Part shown: piece after piece, positions 24,740-32,949 of the stretch
Position numbering within the stretch: position 1 is the first letter of the stretch
How the letters are laid out: every line of letters starts with the position of its first letter
Source: RGIG464 sp045599585
GTDB lineage: Bacteria; Myxococcota_A; Bradymonadia; UBA4248
DNA length: 46,867 nt
Direction: 5' to 3'
Assembly: GCA_045599585.1 (NCBI GenBank)
Contig: JAZRWH010000087.1
Coordinates: forward strand, 1-46,867
Translations under genes and position numbers: made by a program
Notes under the pieces: generated by a model
The model's database searches: none
What the model was told of the DNA's origin: nothing
What the model saw: the letters and a program-made list of their open reading frames with translations, nothing else

Positions 24740-27577
24740 ATGGGCGAACCCCTTAATGATTACGAAATAGCGAAGAGTATTCTGTCACTTTTGGAATATG
24801 GGATTCCAGCTTCGCTGAAACAGCTTTCGAACGATTCAGGTATATCTTATCAAACGCTGATGTTTGCCATGCGATATGCAATACACAGCGGGATTATAAC
24901 AAGTTCACGCGACGGAAGAGAGATTTTTTATACACTTCGCAAATTGGAATACGAGCGAGATTTGGCGATTGCATACAGTCAGCCGGTTCCGCCCGAAGGA
25001 CGATATACGAAATCGTCGGTCGTCACACGCACGAGAAGCAATACCGCCACAGCCTCGAGTCTAAGTGGCGAAAACGAGAGCATTCCTCGCTCGGAGGGAG
25101 AAGCCCGAAAACGCACCATTGCAAGTGTTCGAGAGAGCAATACACATTTGGAACGCGTCCCCAAAGTAGCCAACGCCGAGCCCGAAAAACGCGAGCGCAA
25201 AAGCAGTATGGAGCTACCGTTCATCGACCGCAAACGCTCTCAACAAATGACTGCCAATGCCATTCCAAGCCGCAACATACCGCTAAGCGGTGCTTTTAAG
25301 CGTGCGCCTTCGCCCTCCTCAAGTGGCATTCATAAAAGCGTTTATATTAATAACATTTCGAATAATCGTCCTGCAAGTTCTCCGTCACGATCAATGTTTA
25401 CGGCAATGCCCCCACAGCAGGCGTTTGCCGAATTGCATCGCACCGACACGAATTTCCCGATGAAAAACGTCTCTGAACTTCAGCCGCGCACAGCGCCGCT
25501 GTTGGCTTTTAGAGCCGGTACCAACAACGTCGAATATAGCGATGCTATGATGCGCGAACTCATTGGCGTTGCGGAAGGCGTTCCTCTTTACGCACTCGAT
25601 ATCGACAAAACGTGTTTTGAACTTTGGTCGACCTTTTCGGCCCTCGCAAACTCGGGCGGCGGTATTATTATGGTCGGCGTGCGAAAACACGGCATTTCTT
25701 ATGTTATTCGAAAAAATCCGCACATCGACGATCTCCTCAAAACCGTTCAAAAAGAATTTAATGATCGTACCGTCATCAGCGATGCGCCGCACGAAAAAGA
25801 AAAAGATATTTCCTTTATTCAAACACGCGCTGACGGAAAAAAACAATTCATTATCATTTTCGTCGATCCTGAAGCCTTTGATAGATTGCCTGTCTTTACC
25901 AAACTCGACTCTTTTGGCGCACTCAAAGACGGCTGTTACTGCATAAAAAATAATGAAGTCGTACGTTGTAGTGATGATGAGACCAAAGAACTTTGGCAGC
26001 GATTCTATTTGTGCGATCAGCAGCCCGATTGGGATCAAAGCGGCGAAATGCTCCACGTCGAAATGAACCGAAAACTCAAACTCGCCAAGCTGCATGCCGA
26101 AGACGAGGACGACGATGACGTGCCGTATCTTACGAACCGCATTATCGCCAAAAATGAAAAGAAAGCTGGCAAACTGCCTAAATTCGATACTGAATACATC
26201 GAAATTTCTGACGAAAACGGTGATATCTGCGAAACAATCTGCATAGAAAACCCCGAAAAGAAAGAGAAAGCGCACTCCGAAAGACGTGCACGACGCCTCA
26301 GAGAAAACCAGGAAAATACTGAAATGCAGGGGCAAACAGAGGGCGCTGAAGCACAAAACGCAGAAGAAAATGCCCAGCAACCCGAAATCGAACAACCACG
26401 TCGCCCCGCTGCATTCAATGCCTTTGCTCAAGAAGCTCCGCGTATGGAAATCATCGAACCAGCACGATTGGTCGCCGAAAAACGCGCCGCTGCAGCCGCT
26501 GCACAAACAGAACAAACGACCAATATCGATCTGCACGACGCCATCCAACAGGCCAAAAAAGGCGAAGTACTCGAAACAGAAGCCTCCGCTGCGGATCGTA
26601 CCGTTGACAGACCTTCGCAGTACGGTCTTCCCAAAGTGGGCGCTCAGTCACCCGATGCTATTCGCGCAGCCATCCTCTTGGCAGGCGACTTCAAACCCAA
26701 TATTAAACAATCTGCGCTCAACGCCATCCACAGCCGCTTCCCTGAAGCACAATCGCAACTCCTCGACATTCAACCGTCGCCTAAAGCCATTCGTGAGGCA
26801 CGCGCAACGAAGTCTGCCGAAGCTAAAGATGCTCTCCTCGCGCAAAACGAAGCCATTAAAGCCCAGATTCTCCGTGAAGAAGCTGAACGTGCGCAAAAAC
26901 TGGCCCAGGAAAAAGCCGAACGCGAAGCCAATCAGGTAAACGAAACGCTCGATATTACTAATCAACCCGATCCTGCTTCAGCACATAAACGCGGTCGCAA
27001 ACCAGGTCGTAAGCCACAAAACGCAGACGGCTCACGCCTCGTTCAATCTTGCGAAACGACGGCCATCGATGGGGCGGCACCCATTCAGACTAGCCTCTTC
27101 CCCGCTTCTACTACAGATCAGCCTGAAGAAATCGTCTTTAAAGCGCCCCTCAAACGCACGCGAACGACAAAAGCTGACGCGTCCGATGAGGCTGCACCCA
27201 AAAAAGCTACACGCTCCAAAAAAGCAGCCGATGCTTCTTCTGATGAAAAGCCCAAAGCAAAACGCGCCTCTAAAGCGGCTGCAGAGCTTGAGATCCCCGT
27301 TGAACTCGATGCGTCCGTTCCGCCACTCTTCACGGATGCCAATCAAGAGGAAATCGCTAAACTCGCAGAACCCGCAATCGAATTCCCGCGTCTGCCAGCC
27401 GTCCGACTTGCGTCGATCGCTGTACGCATCCTTCGCTTGTCTCGACTCACAGTGCAGGAATTAGCCGATATCATGCATCGTACCCCCGTCTCTGTGCGCA
27501 AAAATATCATTGCTTCACTTGCAGACGATCCCAACTTTAAATCTGTCGGTAAGCATTATTATTATACCGAAACGTAA
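24740..27577 (+). CDS. Large multidomain winged-helix / AlbA_2-like / AT-hook protein
   Basis: A protein of 945 aa; a GGAGG site precedes ATG 24740. Residues 1-75 look like a winged helix (two-helix HTH around SYQTLMFAMRYAIHSG). A long disordered Ser/Arg-rich segment (about 80-250) follows. Residues about 285-420 resemble an AlbA_2 (Schlafen-type) nucleic-acid-binding domain, centred on ELWSTFSALANSGGGIIMVGV. Next come an acidic patch (EDEDDDDV), Glu/Lys/Ala-rich coiled-coil-like segments, an AT-hook-like HKRGRKPGRKPQ (about 752), a Lys/Ala-rich stretch, and a second HTH-like segment at the C-terminus (TVQELADIMHRTPVSVRKNI). It is probably a DNA-binding architectural or regulatory protein in the cytoplasm. 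No enzyme motif is evident. A strong terminator follows. Confidence 0.75.
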   Translation: MGEPLNDYEIAKSILSLLEYGIPASLKQLSNDSGISYQTLMFAMRYAIHSGIITSSRDGREIFYTLRKLEYERDLAIAYSQPVPPEGRYTKSSVVTRTRSNTATASSLSGENESIPRSEGEARKRTIASVRESNTHLERVPKVANAEPEKRERKSSMELPFIDRKRSQQMTANAIPSRNIPLSGAFKRAPSPSSSGIHKSVYINNISNNRPASSPSRSMFTAMPPQQAFAELHRTDTNFPMKNVSELQPRTAPLLAFRAGTNNVEYSDAMMRELIGVAEGVPLYALDIDKTCFELWSTFSALANSGGGIIMVGVRKHGISYVIRKNPHIDDLLKTVQKEFNDRTVISDAPHEKEKDISFIQTRADGKKQFIIIFVDPEAFDRLPVFTKLDSFGALKDGCYCIKNNEVVRCSDDETKELWQRFYLCDQQPDWDQSGEMLHVEMNRKLKLAKLHAEDEDDDDVPYLTNRIIAKNEKKAGKLPKFDTEYIEISDENGDICETICIENPEKKEKAHSERRARRLRENQENTEMQGQTEGAEAQNAEENAQQPEIEQPRRPAAFNAFAQEAPRMEIIEPARLVAEKRAAAAAAQTEQTTNIDLHDAIQQAKKGEVLETEASAADRTVDRPSQYGLPKVGAQSPDAIRAAILLAGDFKPNIKQSALNAIHSRFPEAQSQLLDIQPSPKAIREARATKSAEAKDALLAQNEAIKAQILREEAERAQKLAQEKAEREANQVNETLDITNQPDPASAHKRGRKPGRKPQNADGSRLVQSCETTAIDGAAPIQTSLFPASTTDQPEEIVFKAPLKRTRTTKADASDEAAPKKATRSKKAADASSDEKPKAKRASKAAAELEIPVELDASVPPLFTDANQEEIAKLAEPAIEFPRLPAVRLASIAVRILRLSRLTVQELADIMHRTPVSVRKNIIASLADDPNFKSVGKHYYYTET

Positions 27578-27605
27578 CCCCCCAACTTAACTTCTGTTAA
27601 GTCTC

Positions 27606-27635
27606 AAAGCTCCGCTCTGGCGGAGCTTTTTTATT
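27606..27635 (+). terminator. Rho-independent terminator
   Basis: AAAGCTCCGC (27606-27615), loop TCTG, GCGGAGCTTT (27620-27629), then more T. It terminates the 24740-27577 gene. Confidence 0.9.
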
Positions 27636-27684
27636 AGCTCCAACCATTTGTTACAACACTACCTTCATATATTCCATACCACTG

Positions 27685-27738
27685 CTGTCCCAAGGGACGT
27701 TCGCGATATGACGCGTCTTGGTGCCGTCCGCAGGACAG
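27685..27738. repeat. Dispersed ~50-bp repeat, copy B
   Basis: It shares 43 of 50 positions with copy A at 348-397. Here the ends pair as CTGTCC/GGACAG (27685-27690 and 27733-27738), framing the unit. Confidence 0.65.
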
Positions 27739-28204
27739 AATGAGGATGAGAAAAGTATAAAATTCTGTAACGATCGCAGTTTATTGCAGGTAATAAAAAT
27801 ATGTTTTAAACAGCAGTGATTCCATGCATTTCATAACCTTGCGTTTCTGAATTTATACAAACATACCACAACTGTCCCATAGTGATTTCTTAAGATCACA
27901 CACTTTTTGTTAACAGTAATAAATGAAAATTTATCATAATATTTCAAATACAGCCATACAACAGTGTTTGAGCAAAAATGCTTCAGCAAACCAGCTAAAG
28001 GTGTGGTTTAAATAACTACACTATCTTACTTAATTTTAGATTTAATATACAAATGATTGACATTATTCAGCTGAATCACTAAGGGCTGCAAGCTTGCAAC
28101 ATTTTTAATGAATGGCTGCAGACGCATATATATTCAAAATCATGCGGAGCAAGTACGTACCACAGTCGGTAAGTGCCGCTCTGCCCCCTATTGGGAGAGT
28201 CTTC

Positions 28205-31200
28205 ATGAAACAGAACAAGCATTTTCTATTCGTCGTAGGGATCTTAGCTGCAGCCTACGCAGCTGGATGCACCGATGGTAAAGGCGAAAAAGTCGATTGT
28301 TCGACTGACTGGATTAGCTGCAACGCGAACGAACAGTGTCTTGAAGTACCTGATCCGCTAGAAGAAGGCGCGACAACACACATGTGCTGCAGTGTCGTAA
28401 CGGACAACAGCTGCACAGCATCCGATGGTCAAACTGCCTTTAGTTGCCGCTATCAAGACGAAATGTACATGCCGCAGACGATGTGCCACAACGAGAACGG
28501 CAGTATTGATGATCTTGGCTGTCTCATCAAGGGATGCAACGAAGGGTTCACCTGCAATACGACGACAAAACAGTGCGTCCCCAACAGTTCAGCCGAGGGT
28601 TGTCTCCTTACAGGCTGCGACGAAGGCTTTGTCTGCAACCACACGACGCTCGAGTGCGAAAAGAACGATCAGCCTCAACCAGGCTGCAGTGTTACAGGCT
28701 GCCCCTCCGGTTTTACCTGTAACGAAACAATGGATCGATGTGATAAAGACTCGACCGATGACGAACCTCAGGTCATTTCTTGTGGCACCTTGACGATCGC
28801 TGACACATCGAACACCTGCGATGTCAAAGGCAACGGCTCTACAATTATTATTCGCGGTGATGTTCTCGGATATGAAAAAACCTGGGAAGGCGGCGCAATC
28901 GCCATTTCAGGCAACAAAATCACCTACGTCGGCTGCGGAAGCGATCTCGATCTATCCAATGCAACCGTCATTACCTGCCCCAACGCCGTCATCAGTCCTA
29001 GCTTTATCAATGGACATGAGCATTTAGAGTACTCCAACAACAAACCTGGTTCATGGGGTGATGAACGCTTTGATCATCGCCACGACTGGCGAAGAGGCCT
29101 TCATGGCCATACCAAAGTTCCCGGCCCCCAAACAAAAGATAACGGCGTCGTTGAACTGCGTGCCATTCTTGGCGGCACGACGTCCATCTTTGGTTCAGGC
29201 AAAGTCAACGGACTGACGCGAAACATCGACAAAGAAACAATTGCTGGCGTTAAGAGCGTTTACCAAACCTTCCCGCTCGGTGATTCAACTGTCGATTATG
29301 CCACGATCCATTCATGTGCTGGTTATTCTTACCATAATTCGGTTACGAATTTTGACGACGGCTGTCCCTACGGCCCGCATATCGCAGAAGGCATCAACCA
29401 AGCTGCGTACAATGAGCTGCTCTGCTTAAGTGGCAACGGTATTGGTAACGGCGATAGCGGAGCAAAAGACATTTTTAAACCCAACACAGCAATCATTCAT
29501 GGTACAGCAGCAACGCCCGACATGATCGCTCAAATGCAGCAAAACAACGTCAAACTCATTTGGTCTCCAAGAACGAATATTTCGCTTTACGGCGACACTG
29601 CTCAGGCCCCGCTGTTTGATGAAATGGGGGTCACCGTCGGCCTTGGTACCGACTGGATCTATTCCGGTTCGGCAAACATGCTCCGCGAATTTGCCTGTAT
29701 CGATTACCTCAACCGTAATCATTATAATAGCTATTTTAGCGACTATAAATTGTGGCTCATGCCGACCTACAACAACGCTGTTGCTTTTGGCCTCGAAAAC
29801 GCCCTTGGCCAGCTTAAAGAAGGATTCCTCGCGGATATTGCTGTCTTCAAAACAACGGCTACCAAAAAGCGCCACCGCGCTGTTATCGAAGCTGAAAACG
29901 CCGATGTTACGCTCGTCATCGTAGACGGCAAAATGATCTACGGTGATGCCAACCTCCTGTCTCAAGGTAGTGAGCTTGACGTCTGCGGTGTCGCAAAAAA
30001 AGTCGATGTCAACGCAAACGGTGGAGAATACACCTTGTCAGGCCTCCAGAGCGCGGCAAAATACCCGCTCTTCTTCTGCAATACGCCTGAAAATGAACCG
30101 ACCTGCATCCCCAAACGTACACGCGCGCAAGATACGACGAGCCAAGAAACGACACTCTACGACGGCACAGTTTCGGACGAAAATGACATCGACGGCGACG
30201 GCATCCCTAACAACGAAGACAACTGTCCGACGATGTTCAATCCGATCCGCCCGCAGTACACAAACCGCGCACAGGCCGACTACGACGGTGACGGCATTGG
30301 CGATATTTGCGACCCCTACCCAACCTGTGCGACCAACGACGCTTCGTGCCCCATCTTTGATACCAAAGATCGTGATGGCGATGGCGTACCCAACATTAAA
30401 GACAACTGTCCAGATGTCGCCAACCCAGATCAGTCCGATGTCGACGGAGATGGTCTCGGTGACGCTTGCGATCCGTGCAACGATGCGATTGACGCAGATG
30501 GCGACGGTCTCGGTGATGCTTGCGACGCTTGTCCCAACGAAGGCCCCAACGAAGATGGTACCGGCTGCGTACTCCAACTCCGCTCGCTCTCCGAACTTCG
30601 TCAGTCCTACTTGAGCGGTTCCCCCGTCGAAGGACTCGCTAAAGTTCAAGGTGTCGTCACAGCTGTCAATTCCAAATACGACGGTTCTGCGCTGAACAGT
30701 TTCTTTATTCAAGATCCCGAACAGCCCGCTGCAATCCTCGTATACAGCGCGACGGATGCTGCTAAAGTCAAAATTGGCGATCTCGTCGAAGTCAAAGGCT
30801 CACTCGAAGTCTACTACAGCCTCATTGAGATCAAACCTACGAGCGTCGAAGTGATGAGCTCCAATCACGTCATCAAACCGCTCTCGCTTACCGCAGAACA
30901 GACAACCCAAGCAACAACCGCTGAAGCCGGCAAGAATCCCTACGACAGCGTCCTCGTCAACGTATCAGGACTGACAGTCGACAAATACGACACAACTTAC
31001 GCCAACGGCAAAGCCTACCTCTGCCATGACGAAAACAACAAAGTCGCCTACATTGACGACTACGTCATGGGTACGCCTGCGCTCGACAGCATTGTTAAGA
31101 TCGGCGAAACCTATGATGTCACGGGCATTCTTGTTTACGACTTCAGTCTGTCTAAAGTTGCACCGCGTTCGGCTGAGGATATTTTTGCAGGATTTGGCAT

Positions 31201-32182
31201 TGCCAGCCTCACGTCTTCGGTATCGACAGCGGGCTTCGGCAGCGAAGTTGAGATCACGATCACGATGAACGGCGAAGCGGATGAAGCTACCGAAATCGCC
31301 CTCGAATGCGGTTCCGCTACATGCCCTGCTTCCGTCACCATTGCTGCGGGTGCTTCTAGTGCCACGACGATGATTACCACCGCTAATTCGGGCGATACGA
31401 CAGTTACCGCTTCCTACGGCACGTCCTCCAAAAACGTGACGATCTTAGGCTTTGACAACAACGTAGAAGTCGATGTCGCTTCACTCACGGCTTCTACAAC
31501 GACTGTCGCCACTGGCAGTACCGTCGAAGTCACCGTCGCGCTCACGCGTCCTGATACACAAGATGTTATCGTTACGCTGAGTTCTAGCGATGACACCATC
31601 GCGACCGTTCCAGCATCTATCACCATCCCTGCCGGAGAGTTTGCAGCCACCTTCGATGTTTCGATCGTCACAGACGAAGCAGACAAGACGGCGACGATCT
31701 CTGCAGCCATTGGTACAGCCGATCCGCAAACCCTCGAATTTACGACCTTCGCAGCTGCAAACGTCGAATACACGCTCGATTTCGCTGATTTTGGTGGCAC
31801 GACGACTTACGCAGACAAGTACAGCAAAACGTACGAGTCAGGCATAACGGTCACAGGCCTCGGCATGGGCGCTTCTTCGAAGGATGCATCCGGCTTCGCG
31901 ATTACCGGCGGCAAAGAAAACAGCCAGATCGTCATTGACAACCTCAGCGGCGTCGGCAGCCTCAAATTCGACTACATCGGCTGGTCACCGTCGGGCAAAC
32001 TCGACGTCATCGTTGGCAACGACACTCAAACCATCGTCGCCAGCACAGATGACAAGGGCACGTTCACGCACACCTACAACGACGATACGGCCACAACGAT
32101 CAAACTCGTCCCGCAAAAGAGCAGCGAAAACGGCAAAAATCGCTTCGTCATAAAATCCATCACGTGGACGACCAACAAATAA
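28205..32182 (+). CDS. Giant lipoprotein with amidohydrolase, thrombospondin-3, OB-like and Ig-like domains
   Basis: The start at 28205 (GGGAGAG upstream) gives 1325 aa with a lipobox AAGC. Domain order: a Cys-rich region with three GCxxxGCxxGFxCNxxT units (to about 190); a metal-dependent amidohydrolase (about 200-640) with ligands H271-E-H273, H392 (PHIAEG), H432 (IIHGTA) and D483 (GTDW); thrombospondin type-3 calcium repeats (D-x-DGDG-x-x-D, about 660-785); an OB-like domain of the kind in secreted nucleases (VQGVVTAV, FFIQD, GDLVEVKG); two Ig-like beta domains (about 1000-1185); and a C-terminal domain shared with the paralog. The amidohydrolase type is that of deaminases/chlorohydrolases acting on heterocycles. 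The substrate is unknown, and a surface-anchored member of this family is unusual. Confidence 0.85.
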   Translation: MKQNKHFLFVVGILAAAYAAGCTDGKGEKVDCSTDWISCNANEQCLEVPDPLEEGATTHMCCSVVTDNSCTASDGQTAFSCRYQDEMYMPQTMCHNENGSIDDLGCLIKGCNEGFTCNTTTKQCVPNSSAEGCLLTGCDEGFVCNHTTLECEKNDQPQPGCSVTGCPSGFTCNETMDRCDKDSTDDEPQVISCGTLTIADTSNTCDVKGNGSTIIIRGDVLGYEKTWEGGAIAISGNKITYVGCGSDLDLSNATVITCPNAVISPSFINGHEHLEYSNNKPGSWGDERFDHRHDWRRGLHGHTKVPGPQTKDNGVVELRAILGGTTSIFGSGKVNGLTRNIDKETIAGVKSVYQTFPLGDSTVDYATIHSCAGYSYHNSVTNFDDGCPYGPHIAEGINQAAYNELLCLSGNGIGNGDSGAKDIFKPNTAIIHGTAATPDMIAQMQQNNVKLIWSPRTNISLYGDTAQAPLFDEMGVTVGLGTDWIYSGSANMLREFACIDYLNRNHYNSYFSDYKLWLMPTYNNAVAFGLENALGQLKEGFLADIAVFKTTATKKRHRAVIEAENADVTLVIVDGKMIYGDANLLSQGSELDVCGVAKKVDVNANGGEYTLSGLQSAAKYPLFFCNTPENEPTCIPKRTRAQDTTSQETTLYDGTVSDENDIDGDGIPNNEDNCPTMFNPIRPQYTNRAQADYDGDGIGDICDPYPTCATNDASCPIFDTKDRDGDGVPNIKDNCPDVANPDQSDVDGDGLGDACDPCNDAIDADGDGLGDACDACPNEGPNEDGTGCVLQLRSLSELRQSYLSGSPVEGLAKVQGVVTAVNSKYDGSALNSFFIQDPEQPAAILVYSATDAAKVKIGDLVEVKGSLEVYYSLIEIKPTSVEVMSSNHVIKPLSLTAEQTTQATTAEAGKNPYDSVLVNVSGLTVDKYDTTYANGKAYLCHDENNKVAYIDDYVMGTPALDSIVKIGETYDVTGILVYDFSLSKVAPRSAEDIFAGFGIASLTSSVSTAGFGSEVEITITMNGEADEATEIALECGSATCPASVTIAAGASSATTMITTANSGDTTVTASYGTSSKNVTILGFDNNVEVDVASLTASTTTVATGSTVEVTVALTRPDTQDVIVTLSSSDDTIATVPASITIPAGEFAATFDVSIVTDEADKTATISAAIGTADPQTLEFTTFAAANVEYTLDFADFGGTTTYADKYSKTYESGITVTGLGMGASSKDASGFAITGGKENSQIVIDNLSGVGSLKFDYIGWSPSGKLDVIVGNDTQTIVASTDDKGTFTHTYNDDTATTIKLVPQKSSENGKNRFVIKSITWTTNK

Positions 32183-32217
32183 CAGCTCATGTTCACTCGC
32201 AGCTTCGCTAGCGAGTG

Positions 32218-32272
32218 CGCACCGCTTCTCAAAAGCCCAAAGCTCCTTTGGGCTTTTTCAATACGCGGTGCG
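32218..32272 (+). terminator. Terminator enclosed in an outer stem
   Basis: The outer stem CGCACCGC (32218-32225) pairs with GCGGTGCG (32265-32272), with ATA and an unpaired C before the 3-prime strand, as in the bulged-hairpin family. Inside is a complete terminator: AAAAGCCCAAAG (32231-32242), loop CTC, CTTTGGGCTTTT (32246-32257) plus T. It lies 36 bp after the stop of the first giant lipoprotein. Confidence 0.8.
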
Positions 32273-32277
32273 TCTTC

Positions 32278-32334
32278 GGCTATCGTACAAATAAGCCACG
32301 CCTGACACGCGTGGCTTTTTTTGTACGATACGCC
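32278..32334 (+). terminator. Bulged hairpin with a complete terminator in its loop
   Basis: GGC, TATCGTACAAA (32281-32291), then AAGCCACGC (32293-32301), a 7-nt loop, GCGTGGCTT (32309-32317) and a T-run, then TTTGTACGATA (32320-32330), an unpaired C at 32331, GCC. The inner terminator and the outer bulged stem are both perfect. Confidence 0.8.
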
Positions 32335-32534
32335 TGCGATAGCCTATCCACGCACATTAGAACTTCCTTGCTTACTCCGCATCAATGCTTTTACAAACGT
32401 TGATATGGCTGCTTCTACCCCATAAATTGGGCTTCACAATCGTTGAAATAACAGATCTCCCACGTACTCGACACTTCACAACAGCGTACATTGAGTACAA
32501 CCGGGGTTAGCATCACGACATGCCATAGCAAATA

Positions 32535-32566
32535 GCCGCACGTATTGCCGCAGGCAATAGGGCGGC
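32535..32566. repeat. Bulged hairpin element
   Basis: GCCGCAC, unpaired G, TATTGCC, loop GCA, GGCAATA, GGGCGGC, with one mismatch in the outer stem. Confidence 0.75.
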
Positions 32567-32572
32567 TGCGAA

Positions 32573-32599
32573 GCCGTATTGAGCGTACGCGAAATAGGC
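32573..32599. repeat. Bulged hairpin element
   Basis: GCC, unpaired G, TATT, an interior GCG-TA-CGC pairing, AATA, GGC. Tandem to the element at 32535. Confidence 0.65.
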
Positions 32600-32810
32600 G
32601 AAGCAAACATACAATCAAAACATGATGGTTTGGAATGAAACACAATCAAAACACTACACCTAAAAAGATGAAATATATCAAGTATTACGTTTTTATATAA
32701 TTCTATTCGTAAGTTGATGAAAGTATATGTAGGTGTAACTCCGCCAAATTTTAATCAAAACGTGGTTTTGTATATTTCGGCGTTTGACACGCCCCCATCA
32801 AAAACAGTAG

Positions 32811-32901
32811 AGCGCACCGCGAAAACGCGCTCGAAAGTTCGAGTGGGATGCCATGGAAGATGCCGGAATTTTGTAATTATACAAGACCCGGCCTTTTTTT
32901 T
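32811..32901 (+). promoter_or_regulatory. Possible attenuator or riboswitch-like leader
   Basis: GAGCGC (32811-32816) can pair with GCGCTC (near 32827-32832), or CTCGAA can pair with TTCGAG (near 32830-32843). The two share CTC and exclude each other. Downstream, GCCGG (32862-32866) with inner TTGTA (32871-32875) pairs with TACAA (32880-32884) and CCGGC (32888-32892), followed by eight T. This terminator-like structure lies 49 bp before the ATG of the second giant lipoprotein, so it should act in cis if transcribed. No known riboswitch class matches. Confidence 0.5.
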
Positions 32902-32949
32902 CGGCAAGAAGTCAAGTCAGGCTGCAAAGCGTCTCTTAGGGGAAGTATC

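Larger units (their letters stand above)
27578..28204. other. 627-bp intergenic region, AT-rich
   Basis: It holds a rho-independent terminator (27606-27635) and dispersed repeat copy B (27685-27738), then about 350 bp of very AT-rich sequence. A TTGACA at 28057-28062 lacks a convincing -10. The GGGAGAG ribosome-binding site of the next gene is at 28193-28199. The open frame upstream of 28205 is an artefact of reading through the leader. Confidence 0.5.
32183..32949. other. 767-bp intergenic region between the two giant paralogs
   Basis: From left to right: a hairpin CACTCGC/GCGAGTG (32194-32217); two nested terminator/bulged-hairpin elements (32218-32334); a pair of bulged hairpins (32535-32599); about 200 bp of AT-rich sequence; a possible 5-prime leader with mutually exclusive hairpins (32811-32850) and a terminator-like hairpin (32862-32901); and the ribosome-binding site AGGGGA. 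No gene is seen. Confidence 0.55.

Noticed and set aside
25391..26548. Long minus-strand open frame (385 codons) opposite the AlbA_2-like gene
   Set aside because: It is a shadow frame: its Phe/Cys-rich composition mirrors the Lys/Glu-rich coding strand, and it has no recognisable domain.
28112..28204. N-terminal extension of the first giant lipoprotein
   Set aside because: The lipoprotein signal and GGGAGAG site define ATG 28205; the extension is leader sequence.
32848..32949. N-terminal extension of the second giant lipoprotein
   Set aside because: It overlaps the terminator-like hairpin, and the signal peptide with AGGGGA site starts at 32950.
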